A stretch of DNA of 34,371 bases from Clostridiaceae bacterium UBA5444. GTDB lineage: Bacteria; Bacillota; Clostridia; Clostridiales; Oxobacteraceae. The stretch lies in assembly GCA_002426575.1 (NCBI GenBank), contig DIRE01000054.1, positions 1-34,371 of the forward strand, given 5' to 3'. The position numbers were made by a program, and so were the translations under genes. This document shows, one piece after another, positions 7,983-14,852 of this stretch (position 1 is its first letter; each line of letters starts with the position of its first letter). Under the pieces are notes generated by a model, which was given only the letters and a program-made list of their open reading frames with translations, was not told the DNA's origin and searched no databases.

Positions 7983-8028
7983 AATGCCCTATGTAGGACA
8001 ATTTATCTTTTATATTTGTCTAGGCATT
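7983..8028 (-). promoter_or_regulatory. Interrupted inverted repeat in the ABC exporter leader
   Basis: AATGCC-CTATG-TAGGACAA (7983-8001) faces TTGTCTAGGCATT (8016-8028): arms of about 13 bp, one carrying a short bulge. As minus-strand RNA it folds about 40 nt before the TTG start. As DNA it could be an operator. A 9-codon ORF (8039-8010, MFLIMPRQI) preceded by GGGGAGGG reads into the hairpin; whether it is translated is unknown. Confidence 0.4.
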
Positions 8029-8076
8029 ATTAAGAACATGAAAAATTAACCCTCCCCATAAAATAATAATTATTGG

Positions 8077-8128
8077 CTATGTTTATGTTTAAACATAGTT
8101 TAGATATTAGAAAGCGTAGCTTCCTAAT
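8077..8128 (-). other. Two consecutive hairpins in the ABC exporter leader
   Basis: Hairpin one: CTATGTTTA (8077-8085) / TAAACATAG (8090-8098), 4-nt loop. Hairpin two: ATTAGAAAGC (8106-8115) / GCTTCCTAAT (8119-8128), one mismatch, 3-nt loop. Neither has a following U tract in the minus direction. With the two terminators beyond them they make the region from 8077 to 8225 almost continuously base-paired. Confidence 0.5.
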
Positions 8129-8133
8129 GTATT

Positions 8134-8162
8134 AAAAAAGCCATGGGGAACCCATGGTTTTT
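8134..8162. terminator. Intrinsic terminator T2 in the exporter leader
   Basis: CCATGGG (8141-8147), loop GAA, CCCATGG (8151-8157), flanked by an A run on the left and TTTTT on the right. It is therefore terminator-like in both directions; on the minus strand it is followed by CTTTTTT. Its minus-strand 3' arm CCCATGGC can also pair perfectly with the 5' arm GCCATGGG of T1. Confidence 0.75.
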
Positions 8163-8191
8163 ATGATATCGTGAGATAATATCATTGAACT

Positions 8192-8225
8192 AAAAAGCCA
8201 TGAGCACAGCCCATGGCCTTTTTTT
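8192..8225. terminator. Intrinsic terminator T1 in the exporter leader
   Basis: GCCATGAGC (8197-8205), loop ACA, GCCCATGGC (8209-8217), one A-C mismatch, with A and T runs on either side. On the minus strand it lies about 35 nt after the stop of the 28-codon ORF. Between T1 and T2 is a weak stem TGATAT (8164-8169) / ATATCA (8179-8184). Confidence 0.75.
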
Positions 8226-8260
8226 AAATTTTCGAAGAATGAAGCTATAAATAAATAAAG

Positions 8261-8347
8261 CTATCTTTCAAAAAAAGGCAGGGCTACAGAGTCTATACTT
8301 AAATTACCTAGTATAATGGTACTTACATCATTTACAATCATTCTCAT
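8261..8347 (-). CDS. 28-residue small ORF, candidate leader peptide of the ABC exporter operon
   Basis: An ATG-to-TAG frame of 28 codons: it begins MRMIVNDVSTI and ends ALPFFER. Initiation signals are excellent: AAGGAGG (8362-8356) with 8-base spacing, behind a near-consensus promoter at 8403-8431. The frame is followed by two intrinsic terminators and then the heterodimeric exporter. I recognise no homologue. The layout matches bmrB, the leader ORF whose ribosome stalling on antibiotics opens bmrCD in Bacillus subtilis. The GGCAGG next to the ribosome site can pair with CCTGCC near the 3' end of the frame, which is followed by seven T, and TAGCCC near the frame's end can pair with GGGCTG in T1; both suggest alternative folds. 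It could instead be an independent small protein. Confidence 0.55.
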   Translation of the reverse strand: MRMIVNDVSTIILGNLSIDSVALPFFER

Positions 8348-8402
8348 CTTTCCTGCCTCCTTTCAATAATATTATTTACAAGCTATTCTGTAATCTTTAA
8401 CC

Positions 8403-8431
8403 ATATTACTTCAATTTATACTCTTTGTCAA
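8403..8431 (-). promoter_or_regulatory. Strong promoter of the 28-codon ORF and exporter leader
   Basis: On the minus strand, perfect TTGACA (8431-8426), 17 bases, TAATAT (8408-8403). Predicted start near 8396, giving a leader of about 450 nt before the exporter's TTG. No terminator separates it from the upstream LTA synthase gene, so some readthrough is possible. Confidence 0.85.
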
Positions 8432-8486
8432 TTGAAAATATGAATTTTTTATTATTTATTTTTTTATATGTCTATTCTTTGTAATA

Positions 8487-10379
8487 TTAATTTTTCTTTT
8501 GGTTTTTATGTTGATTGTTTTTGTCAAACTGGCATATAAGGTCATTCTCAATTATGGCGTCTGAATTTTTTAAATATGCTTGAGCCTTTTCAAACATTGC
8601 TTTGTAATCTTCACGATTTTTCTCTTCCCCAGTTTTTAAATCTAAAACTTTATCTATTGGCTTTATATATGCAACTTCGTTATTAGCCCACATTCCTGCC
8701 CTAGTTACAACAAAGCCATCATCAGAGTTTAAAAGATCCCTGCCTAAGCTATACTTTGCATCAAATCCAAATAAGTTTGCTATGGTTGGGTAAAGATCCA
8801 TCTGACCAGCAGTAATGTCGCTTCTCCCCTTTATCTCTTCATTAGGAAAGTGAGCCATCATAACCACCTTTTGTGCCTCAAACCATTCAAGGTCTGACAT
8901 ATTATCTCTTCCATACAATAACCTTGCAAGTTGGCCCTTTTTATCTTCTGGTATTGCAGAATGGTCTCCATAGAATACAACAACCGAATTATCCCAAAGC
9001 CCTTTATCTTTTAGATCTTGGATGAATTCACCAATTGCCTCATCCGTATATTTTACAGCCTTTAGGTAATCCCCCATAAGCTCTCCTTCAAATTCTCCCA
9101 CATCTAATATATTGTCTAGTTTGTTTTGACTATCCTTAAATGGGAAGTGGCTAGATAATGTGATAAGGAAACTATAAAATGGTTTATCATACTTATCCAT
9201 CTTATCAACTGCCTGCCTAAAGAAGGATTTGTCACTAAGTCCTAGGCACTGTACCTCATCTATATTAAACTGATCTTCGCTTTCATAGGTATCAAAGCCT
9301 ATATTTTTATACATTGCAGCCCTGTTCCAAAAGCCAGGTCTGTTTGCATGCATAACAGAAGTGTAGTAGTCTTTTTTCTCAAGCTCTTTTATCATAGAAT
9401 CATAGGTATTTCCAGGGTAGATATAATATACTGCCCCATCTCTTGCTGGAAGCAGGGATATATTAGATAAAAATTCTGCATCTGATGTACCCCCCCAAGC
9501 AGTCTGATAGTAGTAGTTATCAAATACCAGGCTTTGTTTTGCAAGCTTATTTAGGTTAGGCGTAATCTCTTGCCCATTTACTTTTCTTTCAAGTACAAAA
9601 CTCTGAAACGCTTCAAGCTGTACTATTATTAAATTTTTACCTTCCATAGTATTTGTATATTTAGGCCCTGTTTCTTGATTTTTATTATCATACCATGCCT
9701 TTACTTCTTTTTTTTCTTCATCTGATATTCTTTCTACCTTTAAGATGTTGTTTGATACAAAGTTGCATGCATCTATTACATGGAAGTTTAAATCTCCTAT
9801 TTTACTTACAACATACTTTTTATCATATATTGTTTTCATAATGCCCGGCTGATCCTTCTGAAGTGCAAAAAGGCTTCCAAAGGTCAATGTAACCCCCATT
9901 ACCATAATTATTGCGAATCCTTTAGCCTTTGTTTTTAAATCAAACTCTTTATAAATACCTATTTTTTTAAGTTTTTTATTTTTAGGTACAAAATATATAA
10001 AATCAACAACATATATAAGGTCACTAAATCTAAATAATGCGGTAACGCTGTCTTTTACATCACCTACTAAGCCAATCTGCTTTATCAAAGCAACTGAGGT
10101 TACATCATGAAAATATCTATTATATACTGTATCAATTATAAGCATAACAGTTATTACGGTATCAAGTGTGAGTAATCCGCTTCTTCTGCCTTTTTCGTTC
10201 CTTAGATATATTAAAGATGTTATAATAAGAATTGAGCCAAGACTTCCGGCTATAGCTCTAATAGGTACGGCATCAAGTATACCTATGGAAAAATTAAAAT
10301 ATAGAAGCTTTAAAAGCATTATTGTAACTAATAAAGCAGTGTATTTATTATCTTTTATGTAGCTTTTTGTATTTTCCAT
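8487..10379 (-). CDS. ltaS: Lipoteichoic acid synthase family protein (LtaS-like)
   Basis: A 630-residue polytopic enzyme with about five N-terminal transmembrane helices (roughly 12-30, 45-60, 70-90, 118-132, 152-172) and a large extracellular sulfatase-fold domain (about 245-590). It fits polyglycerolphosphate LTA synthase, which transfers glycerol phosphate from phosphatidylglycerol to a glycolipid anchor outside the membrane. Active-site features are present: Glu256 (IIVQLEAFQ), the nucleophilic Thr298 in WGGTSDAEF, His411 in LSSHFPF, and Asp472/His473 in FYGDHS. Length is typical. AAGGAGG lies 7 bases from the ATG. It is divergent from a UgtP-like glycolipid synthase gene, a pairing that fits LTA synthesis. 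A related phosphoglycerol transferase acting on another polymer cannot be excluded. Confidence 0.9.
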   Translation of the reverse strand: MENTKSYIKDNKYTALLVTIMLLKLLYFNFSIGILDAVPIRAIAGSLGSILIITSLIYLRNEKGRRSGLLTLDTVITVMLIIDTVYNRYFHDVTSVALIKQIGLVGDVKDSVTALFRFSDLIYVVDFIYFVPKNKKLKKIGIYKEFDLKTKAKGFAIIMVMGVTLTFGSLFALQKDQPGIMKTIYDKKYVVSKIGDLNFHVIDACNFVSNNILKVERISDEEKKEVKAWYDNKNQETGPKYTNTMEGKNLIIVQLEAFQSFVLERKVNGQEITPNLNKLAKQSLVFDNYYYQTAWGGTSDAEFLSNISLLPARDGAVYYIYPGNTYDSMIKELEKKDYYTSVMHANRPGFWNRAAMYKNIGFDTYESEDQFNIDEVQCLGLSDKSFFRQAVDKMDKYDKPFYSFLITLSSHFPFKDSQNKLDNILDVGEFEGELMGDYLKAVKYTDEAIGEFIQDLKDKGLWDNSVVVFYGDHSAIPEDKKGQLARLLYGRDNMSDLEWFEAQKVVMMAHFPNEEIKGRSDITAGQMDLYPTIANLFGFDAKYSLGRDLLNSDDGFVVTRAGMWANNEVAYIKPIDKVLDLKTGEEKNREDYKAMFEKAQAYLKNSDAIIENDLICQFDKNNQHKNQKKN

Positions 10380-10412
10380 TTTAGCTCCTCCTTAATCAAG
10401 TGGTTAAATATA

Positions 10413-10421
10413 AGTATAGCA
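10413..10421 (-). promoter_or_regulatory. Extended -10 promoter of the LTA synthase gene
   Basis: TG-C-TATACT on the minus strand (10421-10413), about 35 bases before the ATG, with no good -35, as is usual for extended -10 promoters. The intergenic stretch 10380-10675 also holds a plus-strand TATAAT (10556-10561) with a weak -35, which may drive the divergent glycosyltransferase. I see nothing else in it. Confidence 0.5.
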
Positions 10422-10675
10422 TTTTTTTTGTTTTTGTGGCTACGTTTTTACCAAGAGGTAATATTACTAGGTTTACTTCTTTATAGCAATTATTATTTTA
10501 AAACAAGTATATGCAAATTACTATTTTCTCACTATATTTTTAATTGAAGTTCGAGTATAATATTAATCGTCATATATGGGTATGATTGCAGTAGATGTAC
10601 AAACTAGACTTTTTTTATGTATGAGGTATGGCGTATAAACAATTAACTAAACATATGATTTAAGAGGTGAAAAGA

Positions 10676-11803
10676 ATGATGAAGGTTCTTCTATTATCTG
10701 CCTCCACGGGCGGAGGGCACAATTCGGCTGCTAAGGCGCTTAAAGCTTCTTTAGAGGCAGAAGGCTGCGCATGCATGGTTGTAGATGCTTTAAAATTTGC
10801 AAGCCCGGTTATTGATAAGATTATAGCTGGTGGTTATGAAACATCAGCAAAATATGTTCCAAAAACATTTGGCGCTCTATATAAAATGTCATCTGTTAAA
10901 TCAAATAAGGATGAGCTTGATGCAATATTTAGAGGTATGATGGGTAAAAAAATATTGAATTTAATCAATAACACAAAACCTGACGCTATTGTTGGTACCC
11001 ATCCATTTCCTTTAATGGCTCTTATGAAGTATAAAGAGGAAAATAGAATAGATATACCAATTATATCCGTACTAACAGACTATACAGCACACCCTACGTA
11101 CATACATAAAAACATTGATGCTTATATAGTTGGTGATGAAGATGTTTCATATATATTAATGAATGCTGGAGTTGATAAGAGCAAAATATACCCATATGGA
11201 ATTCCAATTAGCCGAGACTTTTTTAATACTGATAAGGTTGATGATATAAAAAGGGATTTAGATCTTGATGATAGATTTACAGTACTTCTTGCAGGAGGGA
11301 GCTTTGGCGCTGGGAATATAAAGGACAGCTTAATTGAGCTTATTAATAGCAGGTATGATTTCCAGATAGTTGTAATAACTGGCCGTGATGAATCACTTAA
11401 GGAAAAGCTTGAAAAGTTAATGAATGAAATTAAGCCCCAAAAAACTGTGCGTATACTTGGATTTACAAAAGATATGCCTCAACTATTATCAATTGGTGAT
11501 GTATTAGTTACAAAACCAGGTGGACTTACCACAACTGAGGCCATTATGAAGGCTATTCCACTTGTAATTCCCTACTATATACCAGGGCAAGAAGCTGAAA
11601 ATATAGACTTTCTATTAAATAACGGGCTTGCGCTTAAAACATTTAAGCACTACTCTTTATCAACAATAATAGAAATACTTATAGACAATCCTGACAGAAG
11701 GCAGGAGATAATTGACAGGATGAAAAAAAGAAGAAAACCTGATTCTTCCCAAAAGACTGCAGAGCTTGTTATAAGCTACATTGAAAAAAATAGGCAAGTA
11801 TAA
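10676..11803 (+). CDS. ugtP: MGDG synthase-type glycosyltransferase, UgtP-like glycolipid synthase
   Basis: A 375-residue GT-B enzyme of family GT28. The N-terminal acceptor domain opens with MMKVLLLSASTGGGHNSAAKA (Gly-rich loop and His at 11-16), characteristic of MGDG synthase and YpfP/UgtP. The C-terminal nucleotide-sugar domain has VLLAGGSFGAG near the middle and KPGGLTTTEAI later. Enzymes of this type add glucose from UDP-glucose to diacylglycerol to make the glycolipid anchor of lipoteichoic acid, at the inner face of the membrane. The position head to head with an LTA synthase supports that role. A GTG three codons upstream (10667) is possible, but AGAGGTG is the likely ribosome site and favours the ATG at 10676. 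The sugar and the number of residues added cannot be told. Confidence 0.85.
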   Translation: MMKVLLLSASTGGGHNSAAKALKASLEAEGCACMVVDALKFASPVIDKIIAGGYETSAKYVPKTFGALYKMSSVKSNKDELDAIFRGMMGKKILNLINNTKPDAIVGTHPFPLMALMKYKEENRIDIPIISVLTDYTAHPTYIHKNIDAYIVGDEDVSYILMNAGVDKSKIYPYGIPISRDFFNTDKVDDIKRDLDLDDRFTVLLAGGSFGAGNIKDSLIELINSRYDFQIVVITGRDESLKEKLEKLMNEIKPQKTVRILGFTKDMPQLLSIGDVLVTKPGGLTTTEAIMKAIPLVIPYYIPGQEAENIDFLLNNGLALKTFKHYSLSTIIEILIDNPDRRQEIIDRMKKRRKPDSSQKTAELVISYIEKNRQV

Positions 11804-11806
11804 ATG

Positions 11807-11842
11807 AAAAATATCCAGCCCTAAATGAGGTTGGATATTTTT
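11807..11842. terminator. Bidirectional intrinsic terminator
   Basis: AAAAATATCCA-G-CC / GG-T-TGGATATTTTT with an 8-nt loop. It lies between the convergent glycosyltransferase and thioredoxin-like genes and has A and T runs on either side. Confidence 0.85.
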
Positions 11843-11863
11843 ATATTAGCTGATACTAAATAC

Positions 11864-12373
11864 CTAAATACTAATGCTAATACATGTTAAAATATCGTCT
11901 ACTACATATTTATCAAACTCGCCAGTTCTAAATCTTGCTACTACTTTTTTAAACATGTCTTTGTCCATTGTTCTTTGCAGATTTCTTAGATTCTTTGTAA
12001 ACTCTATATAAAGTCCTATCATCCTAAACTGCTCGTCCATTATAACTATAGTAGGTACTTTTGCTTCACCAAATATATCATTCATTTTATCTTTATAGTC
12101 AATCATTTTAACTATTTTATATGCAATATTTTGGTTTAATGACCTCATCTTTTCTATTATGGGCAGAACAACCGCGCAATCGGGGCAATTCATATCTGCA
12201 AATATAAGCATGTGTACCTTTTTTGATACCGCCTCAATTGCCCTTGTCCTTCTTCCATTAATATAAATATTTTTACATTTATCAATCATAGACTCTCTTA
12301 TAGCATTGTCTCCAGATTTCATATATTCGTCTAGATCAATACCAATATCATATAGTTCCTTAAATTCTTTCAA
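11864..12373 (-). CDS. Thioredoxin-like protein with CPDC motif
   Basis: A soluble protein of about 169 residues with a thioredoxin fold. The strand-plus-motif HMLIFADMNCPDCAVV carries a CxxC pair at 63 and 66, and the cis-Pro loop KVPTIVI follows at about 106-111. An N-terminal segment of about 50 residues and a C-terminal helical extension flank the domain. The active site is CPDC rather than CGPC, so redox behaviour and partner are uncertain; a disulfide reductase is the simple reading. No signal peptide is seen. The start is probably TTG at 12371-12373 (AGGGG at 8 bases); a GTG three codons earlier (12380-12382) is the alternative but lacks spacing. Neighbouring oxidative-stress genes fit a redox role, though the gene appears to be transcribed alone. 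Confidence 0.75.
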   Translation of the reverse strand: MKEFKELYDIGIDLDEYMKSGDNAIRESMIDKCKNIYINGRRTRAIEAVSKKVHMLIFADMNCPDCAVVLPIIEKMRSLNQNIAYKIVKMIDYKDKMNDIFGEAKVPTIVIMDEQFRMIGLYIEFTKNLRNLQRTMDKDMFKKVVARFRTGEFDKYVVDDILTCISISI

Positions 12374-12491
12374 ATATAACACCCCTGTTGTTTTTTAATT
12401 GTTCTTCCATAGTTTTTTGTCTTTAGTAAAGTATAAACCTATAATTATTGCTTTTAGATAATACTTATTAAAAAAAACCATTATAAATATA

Positions 12492-12514
12492 ATAACCCGG
12501 ATATACCGGGTTAT
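12492..12514 (-). terminator. Stem-loop after the rubrerythrin gene
   Basis: A perfect 9-bp stem ATAACCCGG (12492-12500) / CCGGGTTAT (12506-12514) with a 5-nt loop, 40 bases past the rubrerythrin stop. The minus-strand tail is AT-rich with a later T run rather than an immediate one, so termination is likely but not certain. Confidence 0.6.
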
Positions 12515-12555
12515 CAATGGCGAATATTAACTTTTAAGTAAAAAGGTGATTTATA

Positions 12556-13059
12556 TTATTTTTCAAGCTCTTTTAAAGCCCATTTCCACATCTTTGAGTG
12601 TCTTGCTTCATCTTCTGCAGATATCTTGAAGAATGCTGCAATCTCATCTTTTCCTTCTGCAAGTGCAAGGGATGCTCCTTCGGACTTCATCTTATGTGCT
12701 CCTATTTCTGCATCTATCATCTTCTTAACAAATTCTACAAGAGCCTCCTTGTTATCACCAAGCTCATTGCTTCTAAATACATAGTTTGCTCCATGGTATG
12801 CCTCTTCTTGTGCTATTGATTTAAGGGTTTCAGCTACATTTGCATATCCTAACTCATCAGCTAAAAGTCCAGCTGCCATGTAATGTGTAACTTCCCATGC
12901 TTCACCATTTATTTGAGCATTGATATACTCACTAAGGCTCATGCCTTCTTCTTTAACCTCGGTGAACTTTGACATTGGTGCTCCGCAAACTGGGCATCTC
13001 TCTGGTGCACTATCTCCTGTATGAACATATCCACAAACTCCACATTTCCATCTTTTCAT
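12556..13059 (-). CDS. Reverse-type rubrerythrin (N-terminal rubredoxin domain)
   Basis: A 167-residue non-haem iron protein in which the rubredoxin-like [Fe(SCys)4] domain comes first (C6, C9, C22, C25) and the ferritin-like diiron four-helix domain follows (about 40-165). This is the order of the reverse rubrerythrins of Clostridium, which act as NADH-linked peroxide and oxygen reductases. Diiron ligands are visible: Glu53 or Glu56 in the first helix, ExxH at E86-H89, Glu118, and ExxH at E151-H154. AGGAGG sits 8 bases before the ATG. It is a single gene with its own promoter. It complements the superoxide reductase in this window: superoxide to peroxide, then peroxide to water. Confidence 0.93.
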   Translation of the reverse strand: MKRWKCGVCGYVHTGDSAPERCPVCGAPMSKFTEVKEEGMSLSEYINAQINGEAWEVTHYMAAGLLADELGYANVAETLKSIAQEEAYHGANYVFRSNELGDNKEALVEFVKKMIDAEIGAHKMKSEGASLALAEGKDEIAAFFKISAEDEARHSKMWKWALKELEK

Positions 13060-13120
13060 TTTATATTCCTCCTATATGATATATATTATTCATTAATAAT
13101 TGTTTTCCTTTGATGTATAT

Positions 13121-13149
13121 ATAATAATACATTATTGGTAATAAATCAA
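13121..13149 (-). promoter_or_regulatory. Promoter of the reverse rubrerythrin gene
   Basis: On the minus strand, TTGATT (13149-13144), 17 bases, TATTAT (13126-13121), about 60 bases before the start codon. Confidence 0.7.
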
Positions 13150-13230
13150 GTGTTTTCTAAAAGATATTTAAATATTAGTGATCCACCTATAATAATGTCC
13201 AAATATCACAAAATGATGTACAACGCAAAA

Positions 13231-13292
13231 AAACTCAACTTAAAAGTGCCTGCCACCTTCAAGTTGAGTTTTGCCATTGTATGCCAATTCTA
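13231..13292. repeat. Palindromic repeat, tandem copy C1
   Basis: The fullest of three tandem copies. An outer palindrome AAAACTCAACTT...AAGTTGAGTTTT closes on AAAAGTG CCTGC CACCTT and is followed by a tail TTGCCA...TGCCAATTCTA. It matches the copies at 24959-25023 and 25629-25691 in the tip and tail. Confidence 0.8.
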
Positions 13293-13349
13293 ACGTTAAA
13301 AGTGGCAGGCAGCTTGGGGTTGAGCTTTGCCGCTATTTGCCAATTCTAA
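13293..13349. repeat. Palindromic repeat, tandem copy C2
   Basis: A second unit of about 57 bases, ACGTTAAAAGTGGCAGGCAG... TTGAGCTTTGCC ... TGCCAATTCTA. It lacks the left outer arm and has a degenerate tip. Confidence 0.75.
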
Positions 13350-13407
13350 CGTTGGAAGTGCCTGCCACTTTTAAATTGAGTTATGCCACTACCTTCCAAT
13401 TCTGCCG
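13350..13407. repeat. Palindromic repeat, tandem copy C3, overlapping a gene end
   Basis: A third unit, ACGTTGGAAGTGCCTGCCAC... TTGAGTTATGCC ... CCAATTCTG. Its tail enters the SGNH gene and supplies the last codons (Gly-Arg-Ile-Gly-Arg) and the TAG at 13389-13391. Confidence 0.75.
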
Positions 13408-14840
13408 TTGTCATCTACATAAATATAGTCAACGGCTTTTCCAAGGATCCTGTTGTAAACCAATATATTTAGGTTGTCCTTGTCATTTGTGTATTCCTTT
13501 CCGTTTATAGTAATTACATGAGTATTTACTTTTTCTCTTAATCTTGTTATTTCAAGGGGAACATTATCATTAAGTACAAATTTGTCTTGTTTTATAAAGT
13601 CTCCTATTTCTTCTAGCTCTACTTTGTTTCTGTTTATTACAGCGGTGTATCCATCTTTTTGATTTGAAACATCAAGTTTGAGACCAAGGCCTTTCATGGT
13701 TTCTTTTAAATCATGGTTATCATCTAGCCGGCTGTAATTATTACAGTCTACAACGATTATATAATTATCATTTTTAAGGAATGGCACATAATCTTTTATA
13801 TTATTTACTTCCTTTAGTATGTTAGCCTCCCTATCTTGCGTGTAGTAAACATAGCCAGTGTTCCAATCTTCATAATCTTTATCGCTGCGGTGATCTGCAA
13901 GGTTATAATTTTCTTTTAGAAACTTTCCTAGATAATCAGTTAATTTATCTGAGCCCCATATATTGGCATGTCCATCATTAAACATATCTTTTTTAAAATC
14001 AAAACCTATTTCATCAAATTTCTTGTTATAGTCTATAAATGGGATATCATTATCTTTTGCAATCTCTGCTACCTTGTTATACATTTTTGCAATATCTTCA
14101 TGCCAGTTGCTTGAACCTGCAATTTTTGTATAGTCATGGGGTGCATTAACAAGTACAAGGTCTAAATCATTTTCTTTGCATAGTTCTATTATTTTGAACA
14201 AATATTCTTCTGTTTTAGGTGGAAGATATGAGGTTCCCTTTGTAGAGGTATCAGATAAACTGTCCTCACCATATAAACTGCAGCCAGCGCCAAAACCTTT
14301 TGCATAATAAGAGCTTTCAGTGTCAAATACAAAATCTTTTTCCTCTAGCTCCTTCCACCTGGTGTGATACTTTGCCATAGGGAAAATATAGTATGGCCAC
14401 TGATCCTTAGGTGTAGAATTAAAAATAGCCTGCATTTTATTCATAGAAAACTTCATATTGTCAATAACATATCTAATATATCCATCCTGCCCGAATTTAT
14501 CAGTAAGTCCCAAATAGTATATATCAAGTACAACAATAGGTTTTTTATGTTTCTTCAAAACCTCTTTTAGTAAATAATATGTAACATCTATAGGTTGTCC
14601 CCCTGTTGCATAATTAAAACTTGTTATACCATACTTATTCCATAATTCATTAGGGTTAATCATGCCCGCCATATGGCTTGAACCCATTAAAACAACATCA
14701 TATGAATCATCTTTTTTATATAGTCCCTGTATAAGCTTAGCGCGATGATCTGTTTTTAATATAAATATAGGATTAATTATTATAATAATATATATTAATA
14801 TAATAAGAAAAGTACAAAATTTAACTACATTCTTTTTCAC
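13389..14840 (-). CDS. Membrane-anchored SGNH-type protein paired with an MBOAT acyltransferase
   Basis: A 483-residue protein with one N-terminal transmembrane anchor (about 5-28) and an extracytoplasmic SGNH-like domain. The first block VVLMGSSHMAG (49-59) contains the likely nucleophile Ser55, and FNDGHANIWGSDKLTDYLG (from about 287) contains His291 with Asp289 nearby. Many relatives have Asp three residues before the His; here that position is Asn288, so the catalytic Asp needs checking. It follows an MBOAT gene by a few bases, the arrangement of DltB/DltD, AlgI/AlgJ and PatB-type systems that O-acylate cell-surface polymers. I infer an acyl transferase or esterase partner. The start is GTG at 14838-14840 with AGGAGG at 8 bases. 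The C-terminal five residues are encoded in a repeat element. Confidence 0.8.
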   Translation of the reverse strand: MKKNVVKFCTFLIILIYIIIIINPIFILKTDHRAKLIQGLYKKDDSYDVVLMGSSHMAGMINPNELWNKYGITSFNYATGGQPIDVTYYLLKEVLKKHKKPIVVLDIYYLGLTDKFGQDGYIRYVIDNMKFSMNKMQAIFNSTPKDQWPYYIFPMAKYHTRWKELEEKDFVFDTESSYYAKGFGAGCSLYGEDSLSDTSTKGTSYLPPKTEEYLFKIIELCKENDLDLVLVNAPHDYTKIAGSSNWHEDIAKMYNKVAEIAKDNDIPFIDYNKKFDEIGFDFKKDMFNDGHANIWGSDKLTDYLGKFLKENYNLADHRSDKDYEDWNTGYVYYTQDREANILKEVNNIKDYVPFLKNDNYIIVVDCNNYSRLDDNHDLKETMKGLGLKLDVSNQKDGYTAVINRNKVELEEIGDFIKQDKFVLNDNVPLEITRLREKVNTHVITINGKEYTNDKDNLNILVYNRILGKAVDYIYVDDNGRIGR

Positions 14841-14852
14841 CAAATCCACCTC

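Noticed and set aside
8010..8039. 9-codon ORF before the ABC exporter as a gene
   Set aside because: It has a purine-rich site before it but is too short to call; kept only as an observation.
10570..10630. Short plus-strand ORF before the UgtP-like gene
   Set aside because: It has no ribosome site and no coupling to the next gene.
13115..13145. PerR box at the reverse rubrerythrin promoter
   Set aside because: Only one half resembles TTATAAT; the second half does not match, and AT-rich DNA gives such half-sites by chance.
13231..13407. Tandem repeats as a possible CRISPR array
   Set aside because: The units are about 57 bases, imperfect, contiguous and internally palindromic, with no unique spacers of constant length and no cas genes nearby.
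13271..13510. Plus-strand frame of 79 codons across the repeats
   Set aside because: It has no ribosome site, is built from repeat sequence and runs antisense into the SGNH gene.
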